From contig NC_087068.1 of assembly GCF_963678635.1 (NCBI RefSeq), positions 10,050,027-10,114,026 on the forward strand: 64,000 nucleotides of DNA, given 5' to 3'. A program made the translations under genes and the position numbers. Origin of the DNA: Symsagittifera roscoffensis. Taxonomy: Eukaryota > Xenacoelomorpha > Acoela > Convolutidae. Positions 22,875-34,948 of the stretch are shown in pieces. Each line of letters begins with the position of its first letter. Within the stretch, counting starts at the first letter, position 1. The notes under the pieces are model-generated. The model had not been told where the DNA came from. It saw only the letters and a program-made list of their open reading frames with translations, and searched no databases.

Positions 22875-23190
22875 CAACCTAAGGTTCCTTCTTTGATATT
22901 ATTTTATGACATCCATTCTAGACCGACCAAGTCTAAAATTTTTCTACGGGGCGCCCGCCTTTGGTGCCAACGTAGACTAATTTTGAAGGGGAGCGCGCGC
23001 AGAAAAAAAACAAAATTTTAAACCTGTTTTTTTTTAATTCGACTGCGGCGCAAAAATTTGGGTAACAATTGGGTTTTTATAGTGTTCTGGGAGTGCTCAT
23101 AAAATCAATTTGATCGCCCCGAAAAAAAAGTCGACAAAGTTTTCGAAAATCACCCCCCCCCATCTCAAGAAAATCCTAGTTCCACCCCTG
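22875..23190 (-). mobile_element. hAT MITE (CAGGGGCGGAT family), one end lost
   Basis: The family core runs in reverse: AAGGTTCCTTCTTTGATATT, then GGGGCGCCCGCC, GGGGAGCGCGCGC and GTTCTGGGAG, ending in TAGTTCCACCCCTG at 23190. The end at 22875 is eroded and no duplication is seen. It stops about 45 bp before candidate exon 5 of the receptor. Confidence 0.75.
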
Positions 23191-23236
23191 CGCATAATGA
23201 TAGTCCAAATAATCCAAGATCACAAAGAACTTCAAC

Positions 23237-23443
23237 CTCTCTGAGTAGTTGTCGCACTGGCGTTGTTGTTCATTCGACTGGAGATGTTGTTCATGGAGCT
23301 AGAGGTCACATGACCATGACCTCGTTGACCTCTTTTGACTCCACTTCGTCTTGTGCTGTCGATGATGCTGCTGCATCCAGTTGAAGTTGTTCTCACTTCG
23401 CTCTCAACTATCCCACATTTGAGAATTGAACCAGACACTCGAG
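23237..23443 (-). CDS. Candidate GPCR exon 5 (207 nt): Ser/Thr/Asn-rich part of intracellular loop 3
   Basis: A strong acceptor (tgtttttag, AG at 23445-23444) opens a frame that accepts the phase 1 end of exon 4. The join reads SSRA then RVSGS without a break. It encodes residues 282-350, rich in Ser, Thr, Asn and Arg (for example TTSTGCSSIIDSTRRSG), which offers many phosphorylation-type sites typical of a receptor loop. The in-frame TGA after AGAG requires splicing before it. I use the GTTGAA donor at 23236 (phase 1), which is weak; other phase 1 GTs slightly upstream are possible. The block has higher GC and no repeat similarity. If it were not an exon, it would be hard to explain why both strands stay open. 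Confidence 0.55.
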
Positions 23444-24111
23444 CTAAAAACACATTTAATCACGGTAAAATTGATATCGAAAAAGGACAGAAAAAATGGT
23501 CAAATGAAGCAAGACTTTTGAAGTTAAAAGATAGATTCATAAAAAAATATAAATAGGCTAAAATTGATTTTGAAAAGAAACTGAGACAGAAAATTGGTCG
23601 ATGGTAAAAAAAAGCAAAAACTTGGTAAAATAAAAGATAGGTAAATCAAAAAATGAAATTTCTTTGGCAAAATTTGATTTCGAAAACAACCTCAGGCAGA
23701 AAAAATGGTCAAACAATAAAGCAAAATTTTTGATAGTTACTAGATGAAGTGATCAAAAACTACAATCAGATCATGATGTCAGCCTGAGAAAACATCCACC
23801 CAATCTGTTTACATATCTATACTACTAACCTTGCTTATTTTTAAGGCAAGTTTGCTTGAACAAATCATTCATACACTAAATCAGACTGATTGTATCAAGA
23901 ATGAGACCTAAACGTTCCGAATTTTCTTTAAAAAGCTTAGAATCCTTTTTAAATAACAAAACTGACCGGATCTATTGAACAAGGCTGAAATCAAACAAGA
24001 ACAGAACACACCCGAATACAACGTTTTTCCCTATTTTTTAAAGGCAGGAATAAAAAATATTCTCAAATGGAGGAAACAAAATGCAAGGCGATTTCAAAAA
24101 ACCAAATCGGT

Positions 24112-24420
24112 CTATTTTTGCTAGTTCGGCCGATTTGGGACAACTATAGCGCGATATATTTCGTGCTTTTAACGCGTAAGCGGAGATTCATTTCGTCCTA
24201 GAAATCGCTCCAATTGAAATTGAGAAGTGCTATTTGAGCTAGTAGAAACTTTGCTGCATGCAAAATATATCACTTTGTACTTTAAATAGCATGTGAGGGG
24301 GTCATTTTTTATGGAAAAACAAATAAAAAACAATATATTTTTTTGAAAACTCAATTGATTTCTTAAATCAAAGCACAGCCGAACTATCCAATCCACGACA
24401 TCACCCTGATACGACCAATC
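24112..24420 (+). mobile_element. F1 element, 3' half, diverged
   Basis: Recognisable blocks: CCGATTTGGGACAACTATAG, CGCGATATATTTCGTGC, TTAACGCGTAAGCGGAG and, at the end, CACCCTGATACGACCAATC. The terminal hairpin is lost. Confidence 0.65.
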
Positions 24421-26004
24421 TCGTTTGCAGTACTAGGCCAACTTGATTCGCTCTCTGACCGGTATTGATTTTTTTTGAACTAACTAATTACATTAAAAAG
24501 CCGAACTGTGCGCTAGATAGGCACCCAATTTGGCGTGTGTGGATAACTGGAATCAATGGGTAAGTCCTTAAGTCTGTTAAAGTTTTATCTGCACGATCAG
24601 AGGAAACACAAGAACAAAAAAAAGATAAAAAAGAGCGGTCTTAATGCAGAATTATCTTACAATAGGATCCAGATTCCTCGTGCAAAATGGCTTTTGTTTG
24701 CCATCATTCTATTTTTATTTTTCCTCGTATCCATAGAATTTTTTTGTAGAATTTCTATAATCGCATCTATAATCGCATTATAGATAAATCAACGTAGAAA
24801 AATGTTTGCATACATTAGATCTTAATCAAAAAAAATTGAGACACTTTCAGGATAACTTATTATCATCTGTCGTTACCTTTGTTTTTTTAAACTATTTTGT
24901 TCCGTTTTATTTATGACAAAGTTGAACTCGGTGTGGCTCAAGATTAATTTAACTATTATTTCTGGTTCAGGTATTCTTTTTTTGCGTTTGAAACATAGCT
25001 AAAACCCCCTGCCATGCTTAGGAAAACAAAACAAAACTATTTCAGAACGACAATGGATTTAAGAAAGTGATGAATTTTTCAAATTCTTTAATCTTTAAAC
25101 ATTTATTACTGTAGCCAGAACATTTATTTCCTCATTTTACATCGACCAAAAACTCTTGTTGGTGTACAACTTTACTCTCCAAGTCGACATACAACTACCA
25201 CTCCACAATATCGAATATCAATACAAGCGTAGTCTTCGGAGTCGACTACTAATCTGAAATTGAATACTAATATAAGCAAAGAATCAATTGGGGAATGCAT
25301 GTTGATTTAATTTCCCACTCTTATGCCGACAGCGGTGCTTTCTTAGGTCGTTTTGAGGCTCAAGTCGAGATTTTTTTGAAGAAAAAATTGAGTGAGTTTT
25401 TCACCAATCAACTATAACTTTTTATTTAATAAAACCTACTCAAAATTTTGGAAACTGTTCAAACTTTTTTTAAACATTTTGAAAGTGCATTCGAAAGTGG
25501 TTCAAAATGATATACACTTGACCCACTCCTTAGTCAATTGTGGTACCTTGCGTAAAAAAAACTAAGAGACATTTTTAATAGTTGGAACAAAAACTAATCA
25601 AAACATCAGAACAGTTATGTTTTTGTAATCGGCAAAACAATCGATGCACTGCAATAAATGCTTCTAGAATCTATATCTGATCTTTCAAAAATTGTTTTTC
25701 TTAGGATCTGATGGCTCTATAGGAAGTACTGAGCAAAGTCAAGGAAGGGGCTGCTCATCAGTGAGAAACAAAAAAGTAATCAAAGAAACACGAACGTAGT
25801 ATAAGTTTACTAAAACGACTTAAGTGTTTTACATACAGTTTGATGTATAGCTTTCAAAAACCGACAACAATTAGAGCAACGCTAAAGCAAGGAGATTTCA
25901 AAGAACAAAATAGCCGATTCGTTCTCTGGTAATGTTCTTTGATCCTGATTAGGGCTGAAATGCCAGTGATTAGCTCTAAAACCCCAGTTTTTTAATGCTT
26001 TGTT

Positions 26005-26530
26005 AATTTGACTATTTGAAAAACGGGGAAGAATTTTGTATTAGGGTGTTTTTTAAGTTTTTTTTCTCTTTTTTTTCACAAAAAATCAGCTATCAAAGAG
26101 AATAAAGGTTATATCAAATTAAAGCCCTTACAGTCGCAATTCAAACGATATTTAAGTACATCAAAATTTTTTCTCAGTTTCAAGAAAACCGGGTTTTCAG
26201 TTTTTGGGCTTTTCGTCTTATTTTGAGTGAACAAAGCGAGCGAGCAGGCTCACAATACTTTAATAAAATGGCTTAAAAGCTTACAATAGCTTATTTTAAA
26301 ACGTGGAAATTTAGTTTTACTCGAGTAACGCTATTTTTTTTTCAGTTTTTTTGAGAACCAAAAACTTCAAAAATTCGAAAAATGCAGAAAAAAAGGAAAA
26401 AGTTATCAAAAATTTTTTGAACTCTTTTTTCGGTTTTCTAACCATTTTCTACAAAATACTTTTAAATTTGCTTGTCTTAAAAAGAATTTCGAATATGCCG
26501 AATCTCTACTTTTTTGTTCTGACTGAATAA
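26005..26530 (+). mobile_element. F2 element, 3' end missing
   Basis: From GAAAAACGGGGAAGAATTTT through TTAAAGCCCTTACAGTCGCA, AAGAAAACCGGGTTTTC and GAGTGAACAAAGCGAGCGAG to CGAATATGCCGAATC. The hairpin end is replaced by a reversed scrap of the F1 5' end at about 26545-26590. Confidence 0.6.
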
Positions 26531-26603
26531 AAACTGACTGAATAAAAAACCACACCAAGTATAAATATTCCACACTTTCTTCAAAAGTTGGAAAACATTT
26601 TTG

Positions 26604-26754
26604 GTTTTGTATTTTATGGATACTTCCAGTGGATAAAGCAAGTGTTAGTTATGGAGAGTTTTAATGCAATTCTTATGATAAAATTGCGTTACAAACCTCC
26701 ATGACTAACACTTGCTTTATCCATTGGAAATATACATTTAAAAAAAAACAAAAC
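26604..26754. repeat. Imperfect stem-loop with arms of about 65 nt
   Basis: Left arm GTTTTGTATT to TGCAATT and right arm AATTGCG to CAAAAC pair along most of their length, with a 10 nt loop near 26671-26680. The best-paired part is GGATAAAGCAAGTGTTAGT against its exact complement. Size and shape would suit a small-RNA precursor, but nothing else supports transcription. It sits in the last intron of the receptor. Confidence 0.6.
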
Positions 26755-27560
26755 AAAACGAAACTTGTTTCTTTCTAAAATCAATTTGTAAAAATGTTGA
26801 ATGGTTTCGAATGACAACAGTTTTCGAAGACAAAAAGCAATTGGAAACTCACACTCTAGACAAATTTAGAGATATATCATAAATTTTAACCCCATTTTGA
26901 CAAGCTGTGTAACCCCCATTGGTTTTTAAAGCTTTATCAAATTTTGAAGAAAAAGATATCATCACCCTCCAGATAGAACAAGTTAAGATCTTCTACTCCA
27001 GCATTTAAATCGGTTAAAATATGCTCAGCGCTGCTTGTAAAACGAGAGCTTTTTTATTGGCTGAAACTTACAACATAGAATCATATTAACCATCCTCCCA
27101 TCCCCCCCAAACGGCGGGGGAGGGGGCAGAGAGTATGTTAATTGTACTTAGGGAATTTTTTGCTAGTTCAGTTTATAAACAGTGTAAGTGATTACGTGAC
27201 GCGTATTAGAGGTGATTTTGTGTCATCAACTTTGTTGAACTGGAGCAAAATGAACATGTCTTTTCAGTGCGGTGAACCGTTTACATGCCTATCTTTTTAA
27301 TCAGGACTAAGTGCGCCTTTTGCTTTATTCGAGAGCATTCCTTCTTCAAGTAGCTAGAGGGGAAAGAAGATCTGAAAGCTCTGAGAGAAATTAAAAAGCT
27401 ACAAATATAAGAGCTTTTTCTTACTATTTTTGTCCCCACGATAACTACTAAGCTCGAAATGATAAAATCATCTTGAAAATCAGAATTATTACAATCAAGT
27501 ATTCTGGGTCATATCAACTTGAAATGATTTTAAAAGCTAATCAAAGAATGCGAGCTGAAG

Positions 27561-27989
27561 CAGGGGCGGATCTCGGATTTTCTCGAGGCGGGCGGATTTT
27601 CAAAAAATTTTCGAAAATTTTGACGTCCTTTTTTTTAGGTCGAACAAATTGATTTTCAGAGCTCTCCTAAAGCAGTATAAAAACGCTGTTTTGGCCAAAA
27701 TTTCTGCGCCGCAGGCAAATTTTTGAAAAAAAAAACAGGTAAAAAAAGCCATTTTTGGGCTCTTTTTGAAAAATTTTGACAAAAAAATTGCATTCTTTTG
27801 GGCGCGCGCTCCCCCTCAAAGTTAGTATATATTGGCGCCCATATTAGAAAAATTTTAGGGTCTGTCGGCCAAAAATGGATTTCTTAAAAAGTACCAAAGG
27901 GGGGACCCTTTGGGTCGGCAGGGGGTCGAATCCCTGAGGGGGGGGGGGGGCGTACGCCCCCCGCCCCCCCCCCCCTAAATCCGCCCCTG
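27561..27989 (+). mobile_element. hAT MITE (CAGGGGCGGAT family), full copy with 8 bp duplication
   Basis: Same structure and orientation as the copy at 57339, 429 bp long, in the last intron of the receptor. It is flanked by AGCTGAAG at 27553-27560 and 27990-27997, an exact 8 bp duplication. The 3' end has a very long C run before TAAATCCGCCCCTG. High similarity to the 57339 copy suggests a recent burst. Confidence 0.92.
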
Positions 27990-29890
27990 AGCTGAAGCGT
28001 TGAGCACCATAGTTAACTGAGAAAATGTTATCAGGTCAGCACTATGATTATTAAAAATGCTCTGCAATAAGAGAAACCAAAAATCTGCAAAAAGTTTCCG
28101 AAATAGGTCAAAATACAGTTTAGAAAAACCAAAAATCTGTAGAAAAAGGTTTCCGAAATAGGTCGAAATACAATTTAGGCAGAAAAACGAGTTATATTGC
28201 GACCATTACTACTCAAAGTATGTAACGAGCTTGGTCGCGGCCCAAAATATATTCGTTGGAACTCCGCGCAATCAAAAAAAATCTGCGCGACATTGCATGA
28301 CTTGAAAGAGATAAGCCGCAGCTTTGCGGGATCAAAAATAATTTTTTGGCAGGAAAAAGTTTGTCGCATCTTAGTGCAAAGAAAATTGTGCAACTTTGAG
28401 CAACTCATAAAAGTAATTTTGCAAAATGTAAGCATCACCCAAAAATTATATCTAGTGAAGTTATTGAGTGACCTATTCGAAGTAATTGAATATAAAACGA
28501 TAGTATCTGTTTTTCACATAAAATTGCTTGTTAAAGTTTAACAGAATCGATTCTTATTGTTCAACTTTTGTAACGAAAGTAACGGAAAATTTGTTCTCGG
28601 GTTGGGTTTTTTTAATTCAGACAAATTGCGGTTTTTCAACTGGCCATTTTGACGAAATTCTTTTATATCATTCAAAAGGTATTGTTGCCCCGAGCTTAAA
28701 TTTGAAAAAACTTTTTACCTGTGACCATTTTTACCTACGGCGCAGATTCGCCTTCATTAGAAAAATTTCGGACATTTTGAACAATTTTACCCCCAAAGTG
28801 ATTTAGTTTTTCGCAAAATGAACAAGGCCAATTTTCAACCAATGATAATGCATTTTTTTTAAACCGCTGATAAAGAGAGGTTTCATATCGGTCGGTTTCT
28901 GTCTTTTCATTTTTTGAAGATTTATTGTACTTTTTCATACAGCCCAAAAATATGCCCTGTAGTAACTCTGTAGTTATTTTGAGAAAAAAATTGATTCAAT
29001 TCTCTTTTCCATCTATCAAGATTCCTTAAGCGCAGTTGCAAAGAGCAGGAAAAGATACTCTCAAAGAAGTTGAACATTGTTTACCAAAAATAAAATGCAA
29101 ATCCAAGCAAAAAAAAAAATTTTTTTGACGGAGTTTTCTTTTTAAAGGTGTTGTTATAATGAGTCCAAAATCAAAAAGATATTTTTCTTGTGATAAATTT
29201 TCGGAGAGTTATGGGGGTTTAAGCATTAACGTAAAGTATTGCAAACTGTGAAACAATTTATTTTTTTCGGTTCTAATTTCAAGTTACTAAAATACTTGAA
29301 ATTGAGACATGCAAAGAACTATGATATTATTTACTAATAAACCTGTTCCTGTTGTCATTTATTTGTGTTGGTATGGTAATTTAATTAGTTAGTTTTTTTG
29401 TTTTGGATTTTACTTAACAATGTTTCAGGATTATATCTCCCTAAATTGAGAACATTCTCAATTTTGTCATTGGGTACGATTCGGAAATTGCGGGCTAAAA
29501 CTAATCTGCGAAACGAAAAACATAGCCAACAGACAGTTGGAAAAGAATCAACGAACGCAATTAAACAGAAAGAAAATCTCTTGTTTTTTTGTTTAGAAAA
29601 TCTCAACTTTAGAACTTCAAATTAAGCTACAGATGGCCGTAAAGCTCTTTTAATTTCTGGAACAAATGATGATTGTGAATTTTTGATAAAATTAACCATA
29701 TTTCAGAAAATGGGCTCAATATGTAATTTTTCAATTCCTCTTAAATATAGCAATGAATTCATATAATTATTAAAAATCAACGAATTGGATCAATAAAAAT
29801 TTTTTATTCAGTTGAATAAGGCGTTGTTTTTTGCGTCGTTAATTTTAATGTTTTGCAATTGGTTGCATATCAAATGCTGAAGACGATGCT
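27990..29890 (-). other. Fourth intron and vicinity: no gene
   Basis: Strand given is that of the receptor transcript. An open plus-strand frame of 114 codons at 28197-28541 overlaps an 87-codon minus frame; neither has a good start context or a family match. F1 scraps lie at 28557-28740 and 29126-29225. Confidence 0.45.
28557..28740 (+). mobile_element. F1 element, 5' fragment
   Basis: It starts TTGTTCAACTTTTGTAACGA and follows F1 through TCTCGGGTTGGG, ATATCATTCAAAAGGTATTG and ACCTGTGACCATTTTT before similarity stops. A further internal scrap lies at about 29126-29225 (TTTTTGACGGAG to TTATGGGGGTTTAA). Confidence 0.7.
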
Positions 29891-29895
29891 GTTAA

Positions 29896-32800
29896 TTGTT
29901 CCGACTTTCGATAGGAAAGTAACGAAATATTTGTGCTCGGGTTGGGTTTTTTTCCTCAGGCAAATTTCGACTTTTTACCTAGCCATTTTTTGACGGAGTT
30001 TTTTTATATCATTCGAAAGGTATTGTTGTCCTGAGCTTAAATTTGAAAAGATATTTCACCTGTGATCATTTTTCGTAAAGTTATGAGGGTTTAAAGATTG
30101 CCATTTTGTCATTTTGGCCCATTTGGGACATTTAACGCCGGATATGTTTCGCGCTATTGACGCGTAAGCGAGATTTAATCCGTCTTAGAATTGTTCCAAA
30201 TTGTTTCAAGGAAGATTAGATGCCATAATTAGTTTGTTAAAAAGAGCAAAAGCTATAAATTTGTACTTAATATGGCGCGTGGGTGGATGTTTTCACAAAA
30301 AACCTCAAACTTTTTAGAAAAAAAAATTTAATTTTTTTAATTATATTTAAATTTTCCATGCTATTACTGATCCTTAGACCTTGAAAAGCATCGGAACGTT
30401 TAAAGTTTTGCCTTGATACGACGAATCTGGTTGTTTCGACTTATTTCATTCGAAAGGTAGTGCTATACTGAGCTTAAATTTGAAAAGATATTTCATCTGT
30501 GATCAATTTTTGTAAAAGTTAAGGGGGTTTAATGACCGCTATTTTGGCCAATTTGGGACAATTAACTCGCGATATGTTTCGTGCTATTAACGCGTGAGCG
30601 GAGATTTTATCCGTTTTGGAAATCGTTCCAAATTGATTGAAAGAGCTTATTTGCCTTAATTGATTTGTTAAAAGGAGCAAGGCTCTGCGGTGAAAGGAGC
30701 AGTGTTGTTGTTCCGACTTTTTAACTAGCCATTTTTGACAAAATTTTTAAAAATCATTCAAAAGGTATTGTTGTCTTGAGCTTAAACTTGAAAAGATATT
30801 TCACCTGTGATCATTTTTCGTAAAGTGATGGGGGTTTAAAGATTGCCATTTTGGCCAATTCGGGACAATAAACGCTCGATATGTTTCGCGCTATTAACGC
30901 GTAAGCGAAGATTTAATCTGTCTTGAAATCGTTCCAAATTGGTTGAAAAAAGCTTATTTTCGCCATAATTGATTTGTTACAATGAGCGAAATCTATTCTA
31001 TTGAATTTTATATGGCGTGTGGGGGGATAATTTCATTAAAAATTTTCAAATTTTAGAAAATTTTTAATCATTTTATTTCATTATATTTATTTTTTTATGT
31101 TACAACTGCTCGATAAACCTTAAGAGGCATTCGGAACAATCAGGGCTTCGCCCTGTTACCAACAGTCTTGTTGTTCCGACTTTCGATACGAAAGTAACGG
31201 AATATTTGTGCTCGGGGTGGGTTTTTTTTCTTCAGACAAATTTCGACTTTTTAACTAGCCATTTTTGACGGAATTTTTTTATCATTCAAAAGGTATTGTT
31301 GTCTTGAACCTAAATTTGAAAAAATATTTCACTTGTGATCATTTTTCGTAAAGTTATGGGGGTTTAAAGGTTGCCATTTTGGCCAATTTGGGACAATTAA
31401 CGAGCGATATAATTCGCTATTTATTAACGCGTAAGCGGAGATTTAATCCGTCATATAAATCGTTCCAAATTGGTTGAACGAAGCTTATTTGCCATAATTT
31501 ATTTGTTACAAGGAACGAAATTTCTCTTTTTGTACTATATATGGCGTGTGGGGGGATGATTTTCATTAAAAATTTCAAATTTTAGAAAAAAAATGTTCAT
31601 TTTATTTTATTTCATTTAATTTTTTTATGTTATTACTGCTGCTCCATTAACCCTAAAAAGCAGTCGGAACATTCAGGGCTTCGCCCTGATACGAGCAGTC
31701 TTGTTTATTTATGGGCATGAAAGTTTAAGTGAGTTTATTTTATAACCACGCTTCTATATTAAGATAATGAGGCGTTTGTAATTGTTCCGACTTTCGATAC
31801 GAAGGTAACGAAATATTTGTGCTCGGGTTGGGTTTTTTTCTTCAGACAAATTTCGACTTTTTAACTAGCATTTTTTGACAAAATTTTTTTAAATATCATT
31901 CGAAATTTATTGTTGTCTTGAGCTTAAATTTGAAAAGATATTTCGGCTCTTTTTCCTCTTCCCCCCCACCTCAGATAAGCGTCAATTTTATGGTGTAACG
32001 AGGGGTTTTACAAGGTTAATTATTAGGACTAAAAATGTTTGTCATGGACTAATTAGTTCGCATGCCAATTTTCGTAACATTCGGATAAAGTGGACAAAAC
32101 TTCACTAGTAAAGTTTTGCAGGTGGGGGGGAAAAGGAAAAAGAGACGATATTTCATCTGTGATCAATTTTTGTAAAAGTAATGGGGGTTTAAAGACCGCT
32201 TTTTTGGCCAATTTGGGACAATTAACTCGCGATATGTTTTGTGCTATTAAAGCGTAAGCGGAGATTTAATCCGTCTTAGAAACCGTTTCAAATTGGCTGA
32301 AAGAAGCTTATTTGCCACAATTGATTTGTTACAAGGAGCGAAATTTATCCGTTGGTATTTAATATGGCAGTGGGGGGATGAGTTTCAATAAAATTTTCAA
32401 GCTCGAGAATTTTTTTTCTTCTTTTTATTACATTATATTTTTTGTGGTTATTACTGCTCCATAAACCTTAAAAGGCAGTCAGAACATTCAGGGTTTCGCC
32501 CTGATACGAGCAGTCTTGTTACCTTTAATTTTTTTATAGGTTATTACTGCTCCATAAACATTAAAAGGCAGTCGGAACATTCAAGGGCTTCGTCCTGATA
32601 CGAGCAGTCTTGTTGTTCTGACTTTCGATACGAAAGTAACGGAATATTTGTGCTCGGGGTGGGTTTTTTTTTCTTCAGACAAATTTCGACTTTTTAACTA
32701 GCCATTTTTGACGGATTTGTTTTATATCATTCGAAAACCATTGTTGTCCTGAACTTAAATTTGAAAAAATATTTCACCTGTGATCATTTTTCGTAAAGTT

Positions 32801-33154
32801 ATGAGGGTTTAAAGATTGCCATTTTGGCCATTTTGACCAATTTGCGACAATTAACGCGCGATATAATTCGCGCTATTAACGCGTAAGCGGAGATTTAATC
32901 CGTCTTATAAATCGTTCCAAATTGGTTGAACGAAGCTTATTTGCCATAATTTATTTGTTACAAGGAACGAAATTTCTCTTTTTGTACTTTATATGGCGTG
33001 TGGGGGGATGATTTTCTCAAAAAATTTCAAATTTTGGAAAAAAGAATTTTCATTTTGTTTCATTTCATTTAATTTTAATGTTATTACTGCTGCTCCATAA
33101 ACCTTAAAACGCAGTCGGAACATTCAGGACTTCGCCCTGATGCGAGCAGTCTTG
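29896..33154 (+). repeat. Head-to-tail array of F1 elements (Helentron-like, nonautonomous)
   Basis: Copies start TTGTTCCGACTTTCGATACG and end GCAGTCTTG. They occupy 29896-30430 (full), 30431-30707 (internally deleted), 30708-31170 (lacks the segment after the first 10 bp), 31171-31703 (full), 31782-32518 (full, with a nested MITE), 32527-32612 (3' end only) and 32613-33154 (full). Several abut directly, so one copy's CTTG runs straight into the next copy's TTGTTCCGAC. Each full unit is about 535 bp and noncoding. It has a TTCGATACGAA palindrome at the 5' end, a conserved core (CGCTATTAACGCGTAAGCGG), and at the 3' end GTCGGAACATTC plus the hairpin CAGGGCTTCGCCCTG. GTTCCGACT near the start is complementary to AGTCGGAAC near the end. 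No transposase is present. The array lies in the receptor's fourth intron, antisense to the gene. Confidence 0.85.
31945..32146 (+). mobile_element. Nested 202 bp MITE with exact 8 bp duplication
   Basis: It interrupts an F1 copy. The 8 bp GATATTTC is present once in intact F1 copies but twice here, at 31937-31944 and 32147-32154. The termini are complementary: GGCTCTTTTTCCTCTTCCCC at the left and GGAAAAGGAAAAAGAGAC at the right. No coding capacity. The 8 bp duplication suggests hAT or a similar superfamily, but the termini do not settle which. Confidence 0.9.
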
Positions 33155-33159
33155 TTATA

Positions 33160-34465
33160 TTATATGTGCTGTGCGTTGCTCATATAGACATATAAAACCT
33201 ACAAATTTATTCGAAATGGTAAAAGATTTATTTTGTTCATTTTCTGGAACGAAGTAGTTGCAGCAACGTTCTCAGTGAAAGAAAGATCAAATTTCAATTG
33301 GTTTTGTCACTTTTTCAGCTGAAGTTACCCCAAGAAATATAAAAATAGATCTCGAACTGCTGTTTATCGAATTGTTTTATACCAACTCCCTGAGTCAGTT
33401 TCAATTTAGTTGACGGTAATTGATTGCCCAAAGTAATGGAGAGGGAGACTTCTTTCTAAATCAGCCATAATGAGTACACATGACTTATTCAAGAATCAAT
33501 TTTCTGAAATTTACCGTATTTAGTACAAATTGCTTATTTATTTGACCTCTGCTGCATTAATGGAATTCAAATTGGATTCAGAAACCTTCAATTTGAGGTA
33601 GATTAACTTCATGCGTGGGCAAAAATTGGACTTAATCTGTGAATCAAACAAAAAACCTGTAGGCTTCCTTTTACTAAAATGGTAAAAATTAGTGTTAATA
33701 AATCCATTAATGTGCCGAAAACCCCTCTGCCACCAAAAACCACTTAAGATATAATTGATTTTTCTGTTTGCAAAATGAAAATTGATCAGTTTTCTTCAAC
33801 TACTCAGTGAAACTATTAAAAAATTTTACATCTACTGGAACTCACTTAACGGGCGGGAAAAGAATTAAAGCAATGTAGTTCGGCTTTCAAAATTTCCAGT
33901 TATTTGATACTATTTTATTAAGTCTATCAGTAAGAAGGAACATAGTATTTTGGTATCTTTTTTCATGCATTATCAGGCATCCTAAAGACAATGTGTGATA
34001 CATGATTTTGAAAGCGTTTCACACGTAATTTGAATTGTCTTTTTCGATGAGTCATGAAAAATTTGTGTGTATATTTTGTGTTCTTGATTTTCAGACCAAA
34101 TTCAAGCAAATATGAGCTCATAACAATCAAGTCCACTGGCTAATACGCCAAAAGTTTTCAATATTTTTTACGTTTTTGAAAACCTAAACTATGGAACTTA
34201 AGAGGAGTGCATACCCCAATTTAAAAAATGAGAAAATTTGAAAAAAAAACCAAACAAAAATAATTGAAATTTGTTGGTTTTTGGACTTTCTAAAAAAAAT
34301 AGTCTGAACCAAGACCAGAAACTTTTGCGCTTCTAGCAAAGACCTGGAATATTATAGTTTTTTGGTTAAGATGAAAAAATAACTTTCGGGTTAGGATTTT
34401 TTTTGCTAAACTAAAACAAATGAAACCGATGAGAGAAAAATAACCTAAGTGTAATTAAATCTTTC
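33160..34465 (-). other. Intron sequence between receptor exons 4 and 5, no element recognised
   Basis: AT-rich DNA right of the F1 array. Neither strand shows a credible frame or repeat until the exon 4 donor. Confidence 0.5.
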
Positions 34466-34471
34466 ACTCAC

Positions 34472-34640
34472 CCGCTCGACTTGACCCCCCTACTAGTCCC
34501 CCTTCATCACGTGACCTTGCCTGATGCCTTCTGCTATCTTTTTCATTGTCGCCTTCTTTCAGACATATGTCGGGTGTTTCTTTTCTGGCCGCTTGGTGGC
34601 GACGGTAGTTGTCTGTCTGCTCTTGCATTGGGTTATTACC
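34472..34640 (-). CDS. Candidate GPCR exon 4 (169 nt): polar part of intracellular loop 3
   Basis: On the minus strand the sequence is open in phase 0 from an AG at 34642-34641 to a near-perfect donor, GTGAGTG, at 34471. It encodes 56 very polar residues (226-281), for example MQEQTDNYRRHQAARK near its start and SRDEGGLVGGSSRA at its end, as expected of a cytoplasmic loop. It starts in the phase left by exon 3 and ends in phase 1, which fits the next candidate exon. The block is GC-richer than its surroundings and outside all repeats found. Weak point: the acceptor has a poor pyrimidine tract, and two in-frame AGs slightly downstream are alternatives. The open frame on the opposite strand here is probably a shadow. 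Confidence 0.6.
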
Positions 34641-34948
34641 CTATGGCAAATGATTTTTTTGTGACTCCTTTACTACCCGCCTTAACCGGTTTTCACATTG
34701 AAATCATGTTTGTGGAACTACCAAGTATAACAAATTTAAGGAAAACGTGAGGGAACGAGCCCTTTTAAACCCCCCCCCCCCCCCTCAGTCCGGTCATTAC
34801 TTTTGAACAATTTTAAACAAGTGTGAAGAAGGCACCTTTGTTCTTTAACAAAATGCCTCGTTCTTCTTAGTTTGATATTATATATTTATTATTGTGAAAT
34901 TAGGGAATAAAAACTAAGGAATAAAATGTTAGAAAGCAAAATATAAAA

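Noticed and set aside
28197-28541. 114-codon plus-strand frame
   Set aside because: No start context or recognisable domain, and an equally long frame lies on the other strand.
29896-33154. Ordinary satellite array or CRISPR-like array
   Set aside because: Units of about 535 bp have transposon-like ends and occur singly elsewhere on both strands; there are no spacers.
34481-34750. 89-codon plus-strand frame
   Set aside because: The opposite strand holds candidate receptor exon 4 with matching phases and a consensus donor; this frame lacks an ATG and looks like its shadow.
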